Positions 1-4,383 of a DNA stretch of 5,070 bases are shown here, piece after piece. The stretch lies in NCBI GenBank assembly GCA_029218485.1, contig JAQXRK010000265.1, forward strand, positions 1 through 5,070, given 5' to 3'. Below the pieces are notes generated by a model. That model had not been told where the DNA came from and made no database searches. It saw only the letters and a program-made list of their open reading frames with translations. The position numbers and the translations under genes were made by a program. Each line of letters begins with the position of its first letter. Position 1 is the first letter of the stretch. The stretch is from a bacterium (GTDB lineage Bacteria > Bacillota > Clostridia > Christensenellales > CAG-138).

Positions 1-1
1 G

Positions 2-88
2 GGGATTTTCATCGCCGGAATTGCTGTTGTCGGAGCAGTATTGCCCTCAATTAAAGAATTGTATGGAGGTACAAAAAAGGATAAATAA
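2..88 (+). CDS. C-terminal fragment of an unidentified, probably membrane-anchored protein
   Basis: The frame starting at base 2 is open from the window edge to a TAA stop at 86-88 and gives 28 residues. The first ~17 residues are strongly hydrophobic (GIFIAGIAVVGAVLPSI), like a membrane helix. They are followed by a short polar, lysine-rich tail (KELYGGTKKDK) typical of the cytoplasmic end of a membrane protein. The rest of the gene lies upstream of the window, so the family cannot be named. It is the only plus-strand gene visible, it converges on the minus-strand genes, and a good plus-strand terminator lies about 120 bp beyond its stop. That the frame is coding is inferred from the helix-plus-basic-tail pattern and the terminator; the fragment is too short for certainty. 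Confidence 0.55.
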   Translation, partial: GIFIAGIAVVGAVLPSIKELYGGTKKDK

Positions 89-207
89 TACATCGGCTCC
101 TCACAAAGCTCCTGTATCCCGTTTTCACAGGCAAAGCGGGTATACCTTCGAAAATGTGATTTTTGAGGGCACACAGCGGACGATTATCGCACCACAATCA
201 TTTATTG

Positions 208-235
208 CGGCAGGAATGCACTCCTGCCGTTTTTT
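208..235 (+). terminator. Rho-independent terminator, plus strand
   Basis: A perfect 8-bp stem, CGGCAGGA (208-215) with TCCTGCCG (222-229), closes a 6-base loop and is followed at once by six T (230-235). This is a textbook intrinsic terminator reading rightward. It probably ends the transcript of the gene whose 3' end is at 88. The opposite strand has no T-run after the stem, so it is directional. Confidence 0.85.
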
Positions 236-310
236 CATAAAGCAATCGTAAAATTGTATCAACGGCACTGTCCTTACGCAGTATAGGATACTTTTCAACC
301 GCCACCTTTG

Positions 311-359
311 ATTTGCACCCATGGGTATCAATTTGCACCAACAACCGTGCATTTGCACC
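311..359. repeat. Three direct repeats ATTTGCACC at exact 20-bp spacing
   Basis: ATTTGCACC occurs at 311-319, 331-339 and 351-359; the first and third copies continue as ATTTGCACCCAT. The starts are exactly 20 bp apart, about two helical turns, so the copies lie on one face of the DNA. The 11 bases between copies differ. The first copy runs into the perfect palindrome ACCCATGGGT (317-326), and the third overlaps GTGCA-TT-TGCAC (347-358). Because 20 is not a multiple of 3, the repeats fall in three different reading frames, so they are not a protein repeat. A cluster of protein-binding sites or small iterons is possible. No gene nearby tells which. Confidence 0.6.
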
Positions 360-401
360 CATAGGCAAAAATTCTATCAATATATGATTTCTTTTCCAGA
401 A

Positions 402-441
402 CAAGAAAAACGCCTGAATATGTGCGTTTTTCTTGCTTTTT
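402..441. terminator. Long hairpin with T-tracts, probable (bidirectional) terminator
   Basis: CAAGAAAAACGC (402-413) pairs perfectly over 12 bp with GCGTTTTTCTTG (424-435) around a 10-base loop. Reading rightward, the stem is followed by CTTTTT (436-441). Reading leftward, the GCG is followed by TTTTTCTTG within the stem, so the element could also stop leftward transcripts. Only three G-C pairs lie at the loop end and the rest is mostly A-T, which makes it weaker than the hairpin at 208-235. It may act as a backup terminator in this convergent region, or as the 3' end of a short leftward RNA. Confidence 0.45.
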
Positions 442-477
442 CCCAAATTCATTGTGTTTTCATGGAGAGAACAAAGC

Positions 478-486
478 ATTATAACA
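478..486 (-). promoter_or_regulatory. Possible extended -10 promoter element, minus strand
   Basis: The minus strand reads TGTTATAAT here, a perfect TATAAT preceded by TG one base away, which is the extended -10 pattern of sigma-70/SigA promoters. No recognisable -35 hexamer lies 16-18 bp upstream, which extended -10 promoters can tolerate. Transcription would run left from about position 471 and meet the hairpin at 435-402 after a few tens of bases. AT-rich intergenic DNA yields such matches by chance, so this is tentative. Confidence 0.3.
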
Positions 487-500
487 TTTGATATAAATGA

Positions 501-524
501 CGCTATTACACACGCTGTTACACA
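501..524. repeat. 12-bp tandem duplication
   Basis: CGCTATTACACA (501-512) is followed directly by CGCTGTTACACA (513-524), identical at 11 of 12 positions. It lies in non-coding DNA just upstream, in the leftward sense, of the candidate extended -10 at 478-486. It could be slippage-generated or a tandem regulator site. Two copies are too few to decide. Confidence 0.45.
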
Positions 525-689
525 CAGAATCGCTTGCAGCATCAGCATGAAATGAACATATACACGATGCCAGGGGACCGTACCCGAAACGATTGTACAC
601 AGCATCGGAACAGCGTGGGGGAGCCGGTTCGCAGCATCGCGGGAAAGTCCTCATCGAGCGATGCTTTCGTACACCCCGTCAACACCCTT
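525..689. other. Non-coding stretch within the convergent intergenic region
   Basis: No convincing gene is seen between the repeat features and the terminator of the RidA-like gene. Short open frames here lack ribosome binding sites and have compositions unlike the neighbouring proteins. The one structure of note is an inverted repeat, AGCATCGC (633-640) with GCGATGCT (658-665), around a 17-base loop and without a T-run on either side. The motif GCATCG/CGATGC recurs several times nearby (around 571, 602, 635 and 659), possibly only from local base composition. Confidence 0.5.
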
Positions 690-724
690 CTCAAAAGAAG
701 CGCCGCCCGTTTTTCGGGCGGCGC
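690..724 (-). terminator. Rho-independent terminator of the RidA-like gene
   Basis: A perfect 10-bp GC-rich stem, GCGCCGCCCG (700-709) with CGGGCGGCGC (715-724), closes a 5-base loop. On the minus strand the stem is followed by CTTCTTTTGAG, a moderate U-tract. It begins 9 bases after the TGA stop of the gene at 734-1102, exactly where its terminator would be expected. The rightward side has no T-run, so it works leftward. Confidence 0.85.
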
Positions 725-733
725 TGCCGTGTC

Positions 734-1102
734 TCAGACATCTTTCTTTGCTGCGGTGAGGGAGATCGCCACAAGAACGGTCTCCTGGGCGATTGTCAGG
801 CCCGTATGCGTCAAACGGGACGGTTGATACCCATCGTCAACCCATTCCGTCCATGCACGATTAAACTCATCCAAATCGGAAGCGTTCCGCAGAACGATCT
901 CCGCGCGCAGAACATGCCGTTTGTCGGAGCCGTATTGTTCGAGCAGCTCATCGAACCTGTGCAGCAATGCCTTTGCCTGCTCATACATTGGCACCGCTTG
1001 TTTCATCGCCGCAGCCGGCGCGTGGGCGTCAAAATACAGTACGTTGTTGAACTCTACAATTCTGCTCGCCCTGCCGTGGGGCTCATGATGAAGGACTTCC
1101 AT
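734..1102 (-). CDS. RidA/YjgF/YER057c/UK114 family protein, divergent (YoaB-like)
   Basis: This 122-residue protein has the length and pattern of the RidA fold. It has an N-terminal strand (RIVEFNNVLYFDAHAP), a helix carrying AKALLHRFDELLEQYGSDK, a strand VLRAEIVLRNASDLDEFN, then NRAWTEWV and QPSRLT, and a final hydrophobic strand. It most resembles the short YoaB-type branch. RidA proteins form trimers that hydrolyse reactive enamine/imine intermediates such as 2-aminoacrylate. The Arg that binds the substrate carboxylate appears kept (R96), but the Glu usual in the last strand (E in VEI) seems to be Ala112, and the YSGQ-type motif is FDAH. Deaminase activity is therefore not assured. The start at 1102 is chosen because GGAG (1112-1115) lies 9 bases upstream; an alternative ATG at 1117 has no properly spaced site. 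The upstream enzyme operon ends 403 bp away and a strong terminator follows the stop. Confidence 0.88.
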   Translation of the reverse strand: MEVLHHEPHGRASRIVEFNNVLYFDAHAPAAAMKQAVPMYEQAKALLHRFDELLEQYGSDKRHVLRAEIVLRNASDLDEFNRAWTEWVDDGYQPSRLTHTGLTIAQETVLVAISLTAAKKDV

Positions 1103-1142
1103 TTCGCTTTTCTCCATTCCTGCTGTGTGCGGCTGCGGCCTT

Positions 1143-1200
1143 TCCCGTTTTCAGGTTCCTGTTGTTTGCTTTCCGTTACAAGAACCTCCGAAAGACGGGA
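1143..1200 (-). promoter_or_regulatory. Imperfect hairpin in the leader of the RidA-like gene
   Basis: On the minus strand AGGTTCTTGT (1187-1178) pairs with ACAGGAACCT (1162-1153) over 10 bp with a single G-U and a 15-base loop. An outer helix forms between TCCCGT (1200-1195) and ACGGGA (1148-1143). No T-run follows, so this is not a simple terminator. The right arm can pair instead with an upstream segment, GGCTCCTGTT (1212-1203), at 9 of 10 positions, so two mutually exclusive folds are possible. The hairpin overlaps the end of the candidate leader ORF and lies about 40 bases before the start codon of the RidA-like gene. I do not recognise a known riboswitch class here. Confidence 0.45.
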
Positions 1201-1240
1201 GGAACAGGAGCCGCTTTCTGTTTGTCATGCATAACGCCAT
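1151..1240 (-). CDS. Candidate 29-residue leader peptide upstream of the RidA-like gene
   Basis: An ATG at 1240-1238 is preceded by GGAGGA (1254-1249) with an 8-base spacer, the best Shine-Dalgarno in the window. The frame runs 29 codons to a TGA at 1151-1153. The peptide begins MALCMTNRKRLLFLPSF and ends in a Gly/Thr/Lys/Gln-rich tail; no family is recognised. Its last third lies inside the hairpin at 1143-1200, so translating ribosomes would open that structure. It ends 48 bases before the ATG of the RidA-like gene. This is the arrangement of a regulatory leader ORF, but a chance ORF with a purine-rich stretch cannot be excluded. No promoter was recognised upstream of it. Confidence 0.35.
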   Translation of the reverse strand: MALCMTNRKRLLFLPSFGGSCNGKQTTGT

Positions 1241-1287
1241 CGGTAGAATCCTCCGGCGCAATGCACCTCGTGAATCTTGCTGCCATG

Positions 1288-1302
1288 CGGCAACGCTTGC
1301 CG
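1288..1302. other. Short tight hairpin CGGCAA-CGC-TTGCCG
   Basis: A perfect 6-bp inverted repeat (1288-1293 with 1297-1302) has a 3-base loop, in the GC-rich gap between the deacylase and RidA-like genes. There is no T-run on either strand. Its role is unknown, and it may simply be part of a structured untranslated region or an operator. The surrounding stretch 1255-1377 shows no convincing gene. Confidence 0.35.
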
Positions 1303-1412
1303 TGCGCTGCTGCAGATGCGGCCCGAATGCCGGATTTGACACTGCAATCCCGCATGTTCCGTGCCTGCCGATTCACAGCTTGCAATGCTTCGCTCCACTC
1401 ATTCTGCAAGCA

Positions 1413-1435
1413 GGACCGCGCACAGAACGCGGTCC
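1413..1435 (-). terminator. Hairpin downstream of the deacylase gene, possible weak terminator
   Basis: GGACCGCG (1413-1420) pairs perfectly with CGCGGTCC (1428-1435) over 8 bp with a 7-base loop. On the minus strand it lies about 70 bases beyond the deacylase stop. The following sequence, TGCTTGCAG, has few T, so termination here would be inefficient or need another factor. It may instead protect or process the 3' end of the operon transcript. Confidence 0.35.
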
Positions 1436-1459
1436 GCTATGGCAGCAGTTGTTTGAGGA

Positions 1460-1495
1460 GGGCAGGGAGGGGGCTCTGCAAGCGTTTCCCTGCCC
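1460..1495 (-). terminator. Hairpin just after the deacylase stop, possible weak terminator or trailer
   Basis: GGGCAGGGA (1460-1468) pairs perfectly with TCCCTGCCC (1487-1495) over 9 bp, with an 18-base loop. It starts 10 bases after the TAA of the deacylase gene on the minus strand. The position fits a terminator, but the sequence after the stem (TCCTCAAAC) lacks a T-run. Read-through into the RidA-like gene therefore remains possible. Confidence 0.4.
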
Positions 1496-1505
1496 CGGAC
1501 ATGCG

Positions 1506-3269
1506 TTACCGGCTCTGTCTGCGGATCACGCCGCCGGGCCGCTTTCCCGTGTGCTGGCCGTCCCGGATAACCAGCTGTCCGTTGACCATGACGTGCTGAA
1601 TGCCGTCGGGATATACGCGCGGTTCAATGAAATTCTCATTGGTGCGCAGGTTTTCCATGTCGATCACAACCAGATCGGCGCGGTATCCCTTGCGGACCTG
1701 ACCGCGGTCGCTCAGGCCGAGCACCTCGGCGGGCAGGCCGGTGATCTTGTGGATCGTGTCCTCGATGCGCGGCTGACCGAACTCCGTGATATACTTGACA
1801 AAGCCGCAGTATGTGTTCGGGTTCGGCTTTTTGTGCGGGAACTTGGGATCATACTTGATCGTGGAGACCAGATCAAATACGAAGGTATCGTTGCCCGCCA
1901 TGGCGCGGGGATGGTTGAAATACGTCTGCACCGACGGCGGCGTCATCGAGTAGCTTGCCGCAAAGACCTTGACATAGGGATCCTCGACCATCAGATCGAA
2001 TACCTGCTCGAGGCTGGAAACACCGCGCTCCTGCGCGATCTGGCGGAAGGTCTTGCCGATATAGTTCGGGTTCGTGCAGCCGATGACCGTCTGCGCTTCA
2101 TCCCAATCGGGCTGGATCTTCGGATTCAGGCGGAAGTACTTGCCTGCCATGATATGGTCGGTCAGCTGTTGCCGATAATCCGGGTGCTTCAGGTTTTCAA
2201 TGAACAGATCGATGCCGTTGGTATACATGTACCACGGGCGGAACAGCGCAACGAGGTCCGGCGCGATGATGGTGCCGCCGGTGATGTTCGGGATGACGTC
2301 GAACCAGGCGCGTGCGCCCCTTGCGATGTACTCATCCACCACCTGCAGCGTGCGCTCCGCAGCGGCTTTCTGCATATAGTCGTCGTTTGACGGAAAGATA
2401 TCGAAGCCTGTCGAGATATGCGAGATCTCCACCTGGATATCGTTCGCAAGGCCGATGTCCATGACCTCGCGAATGCCGTCGATCTTCTTCTGCTTTTTGG
2501 GTGTGCCGGCACGCGCGCCGGTCTTTCTCCAATGCGAGAAGTAGATGCCGTCGTAGGGCTTCAGCTCTGCCGCCATTTCGATCAGTTCGGGCGTCTGTGC
2601 AAAGATGCCGGGCTTATAGTCCAGTCCCGTCGACAGGCCGAATGCGCCGGCTTCCATCGCTTCCCGGATGTGCCCCTTGATCGTATCCTTTTCCTTGTCG
2701 GTCAGGAGTTTTTGTTCATCCGGATCGGCACAGTTCAGGCGCAGGGTGTTGTAGCCCGCGAGTGTGATCATGTTGCCGGAAGTGCCGTGCGCATCCACAC
2801 GGTCCAGCCACTCGGCAAAGGTCGTCCAGTCCGCATCATAGTGATGGTCGCGCTTGATCAGCGGGATCGTATCCTTCGTGAGCGTATAGTAGTCGCGGTC
2901 GTACATATCGGGGAACACCTTGTCCGACAGCTCGCAAAGGATGTCGAACATCGCCTGATTGCCCTCCCAATACTTGCCAATGGGCGCAGAGGCATGGCCG
3001 CACATGCAGCCGACAAAGGTGGTGATACCCTGCCGGAGCATGCTGTCCATCGTCGGAAAGGCAAGAATCGTGGCGTCCGCATGGGAATGCATATCGATAA
3101 AGCCCGGTGCGACCAGCTTGCCGGAAGCGTCGATGACCTCGGCAGCCTCCGCGCCGTCCAGCTTTCCGATCTCCATGATTCGCTCCGCCTTGATGCCGAT
3201 ATCCGCGGTATACATATCCGCGCCGGTTCCATCCACAATGGAAGCATTTTTGAGAATCAGATCGTACAT
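1506..3269 (-). CDS. N-acyl-D-amino-acid deacylase (D-aminoacylase) family amidohydrolase
   Basis: This 587-residue cytoplasmic metalloenzyme belongs to the amidohydrolase superfamily, D-aminoacylase branch, which removes the acyl group from N-acyl-D-amino acids. The N-terminal sandwich part begins YDLILKNASIVDGTG. Then come the metal motif GFIDMHSHAD (H61, H63), GCMCGHASAPIG (C90 matching the metal-binding Cys of D-aminoacylases), GAFGLSTGLDYKPG (209-221), YFSHWRKTG (H246), EISHIS (H284) and AGNDTFVFD (D461). The C-terminal signature is HKITGLPAEVLGLSDRGQVR (507-526) followed by GYRADLVVIDM. All expected ligands are thus present. It is longer than classical D-aminoacylases (roughly 480-530 residues), with extra sequence around 100-160 and 340-400. 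The start at 3269 is preferred over an in-frame ATG at 3308, which overlaps the previous gene, because AAAGGA (3277-3282) sits 7 bases before it in a 17-bp gap. The substrate, including D specificity, is not readable from sequence. Confidence 0.9.
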   Translation of the reverse strand: MYDLILKNASIVDGTGADMYTADIGIKAERIMEIGKLDGAEAAEVIDASGKLVAPGFIDMHSHADATILAFPTMDSMLRQGITTFVGCMCGHASAPIGKYWEGNQAMFDILCELSDKVFPDMYDRDYYTLTKDTIPLIKRDHHYDADWTTFAEWLDRVDAHGTSGNMITLAGYNTLRLNCADPDEQKLLTDKEKDTIKGHIREAMEAGAFGLSTGLDYKPGIFAQTPELIEMAAELKPYDGIYFSHWRKTGARAGTPKKQKKIDGIREVMDIGLANDIQVEISHISTGFDIFPSNDDYMQKAAAERTLQVVDEYIARGARAWFDVIPNITGGTIIAPDLVALFRPWYMYTNGIDLFIENLKHPDYRQQLTDHIMAGKYFRLNPKIQPDWDEAQTVIGCTNPNYIGKTFRQIAQERGVSSLEQVFDLMVEDPYVKVFAASYSMTPPSVQTYFNHPRAMAGNDTFVFDLVSTIKYDPKFPHKKPNPNTYCGFVKYITEFGQPRIEDTIHKITGLPAEVLGLSDRGQVRKGYRADLVVIDMENLRTNENFIEPRVYPDGIQHVMVNGQLVIRDGQHTGKRPGGVIRRQSR

Positions 3270-3276
3270 TGCCTTT

Positions 3277-3282
3277 TCCTTT
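3277..3282 (-). promoter_or_regulatory. Ribosome binding site of the deacylase gene
   Basis: The minus strand reads AAAGGA, 7 bases before the ATG at 3269-3267, within the 17-bp gap after the dipeptidase stop. It decides the start at 3269 against the longer frame from 3308. Confidence 0.7.
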
Positions 3283-3286
3283 TCTC

Positions 3287-4330
3287 TTATTTGAGGTTCT
3301 TGTCCCAAACCTGCTCGAAGACGCGCATCAGGTTGCCGCCGAGCACCTTCTTGATCTCTTCCTCGGTGAAGTCGCGCTTCAGCATCGCCTCAACAAAGCT
3401 CTCCCACTTATCAAAGTAGTTGAAGCCCTGAACCTGCTTTTCTTCATCGCTGAACGCGCCAAACCAGCCGGGCAGCGTGCGGTCGAAGCCAACGCGCCCC
3501 ATTCTCGAGCGCAGCGTGGGCCTTCTCCAACGGTCGGTTCCGACGCCGACTGCGTCGATGCCCGCGATATTGGCAATGTGAAGCATGTGATCGATAAACC
3601 GGTCCACGGTGGGCCAGCTGGACTGATCGTCATTCATCATGACGCTGTGCGGGCAGGCGCAGATAACGCCGCCGGTCTTGCCGCATGCTGCGATCTGTTC
3701 GTCGGTAATGTTGCGGCGGTGCTTGCAGAGCGCCTTTGCGGAGGAATGCGAGAAGATAACGGGATCGTTCGAGGTCTCCATCGCATCGAGGCTGGTCTGA
3801 TAGCCCACATGGGACAGGTCGATCAGCATACCTACGCGGTTCATCTCGTAGATGCACTGCTGGCCAAAGCGGGTCAGGCCGGTGTCGTGGGGCTCATAGA
3901 CGCCGGAGCCGAGGTTTCCCTGATGGTTGTAGGTCAGCTGAACGATCTTGAGGTTCAGCTTCTGCAGCGTGCTGACGAACCGGAGATCGTGTTCAAACAC
4001 GTCTGCGCCCTGTGTGCTCATAATCACAGCCAGCTTGCCGGTCTTCTTGGCGTCAACGATGTCCTTGGAGTTCCGAACGATCACAACCTGATCGGGGAGC
4101 GTATCCTCGAGCAGATAGTAGTTATACATCGTCTTGCAGGCCGCGGTCAGGTTGGACGGATAGTTGTCATCCATCATGGTATCGCTGATCGCCGTGACGC
4201 CGCCGCGCTGCAGCAGGTCAACGATATTGATCTCGCCGTCCGCTTCAACGGGAACATCCTCAAACAGCCCGTGGAACAGACAATCGATGACGATGGAATC
4301 CTTCAAAATCTCATGTGCGGAATTGCTCAT
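3287..4330 (-). CDS. Peptidase M19 (membrane dipeptidase) family protein with altered metal site
   Basis: This 347-residue protein has the M19 renal-dipeptidase TIM-barrel pattern. The stretch from about 127 to 230 is highly typical: LKIVQLTYN, GLTRFG, EMNRVGMLIDLSHVG (H174), PVIFSHSSAKAL (H195), RNITDEQI (R206, matching the substrate-binding Arg), then GVGTDRW (D266) and the C-terminal VLGGNLMRVFE. M19 enzymes are zinc peptidases that cleave dipeptides, some with D residues. Here the N-terminal HxD zinc pair is missing (VIDCLFHGLFED, 14-25) and the bridging Glu appears to be Gln107 (STQGAD), so only part of the metal site survives. I recall a bacterial M19 subgroup with similar changes. There is no signal peptide, so it is probably cytoplasmic. 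The ATG at 4330 is chosen because GGGAGAGAGG (4335-4344) precedes it; a longer frame to 4477 would overlap the upstream gene. It lies 53 bp after the S9 gene and 17 bp before the deacylase gene. Confidence 0.9.
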   Translation of the reverse strand: MSNSAHEILKDSIVIDCLFHGLFEDVPVEADGEINIVDLLQRGGVTAISDTMMDDNYPSNLTAACKTMYNYYLLEDTLPDQVVIVRNSKDIVDAKKTGKLAVIMSTQGADVFEHDLRFVSTLQKLNLKIVQLTYNHQGNLGSGVYEPHDTGLTRFGQQCIYEMNRVGMLIDLSHVGYQTSLDAMETSNDPVIFSHSSAKALCKHRRNITDEQIAACGKTGGVICACPHSVMMNDDQSSWPTVDRFIDHMLHIANIAGIDAVGVGTDRWRRPTLRSRMGRVGFDRTLPGWFGAFSDEEKQVQGFNYFDKWESFVEAMLKRDFTEEEIKKVLGGNLMRVFEQVWDKNLK

Positions 4331-4334
4331 TTTT

Positions 4335-4344
4335 CCTCTCTCCC
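4335..4344 (-). promoter_or_regulatory. Ribosome binding site of the M19 gene
   Basis: The minus strand reads GGGAGAGAGG followed by AAAA and the ATG at 4330-4328; GGGAG has a 9-base spacer. It fixes the start at 4330. The rest of the 53-bp gap holds a small GCAAT-AAAA-ATTGC hairpin (4350-4363) and no terminator, consistent with one transcript. Confidence 0.7.
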
Positions 4345-4383
4345 TTTTGGCAATTTTTATTGCTGTCGTTTTTTTATTATGCG

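Noticed and set aside
311..359. CRISPR array reading of the 20-bp phased repeats
   Set aside because: The repeat is only 9 bp with 11-bp spacers in three copies, much too short for a CRISPR repeat and spacer, and no cas genes are nearby.
198..452. 84-residue minus-strand frame starting MNLGKSKKNAH
   Set aside because: There is no ribosome binding site. It reads straight through the 402-435 hairpin, the three frame-shifted DNA repeats and the terminator stem at 208-229, and the product matches nothing I recognise. Coding is unlikely, though it is preceded by the candidate -10.
633..665. GGGAAAGTCC inside a hairpin, resembling the GAGGAAAGTCC block of RNase P RNA
   Set aside because: Only this short block is similar. 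The remaining conserved RNase P RNA parts and its length of some 350 bases are absent, and the GGTTCGCAG nearby does not complete a tRNA either.
1143..1200. Known riboswitch upstream of the RidA-like gene
   Set aside because: No conserved core of the classes I can recall (T-box, SAM, glycine, guanidine) was found in the leader, so only an unnamed structure is reported.
593..1234. 213-residue plus-strand frame opposite the RidA-like gene
   Set aside because: It crosses the strong terminator at 700-724 and is antisense to a clear RidA-family gene; the product has no recognisable fold and is rich in Arg and Cys.
1176..1409. 77-residue minus-strand frame between the deacylase and RidA-like genes
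   Set aside because: No ribosome binding site was seen and the composition is Ala/Arg/Cys-rich with no domain pattern. The shorter frame from 1240 has a far better start signal.
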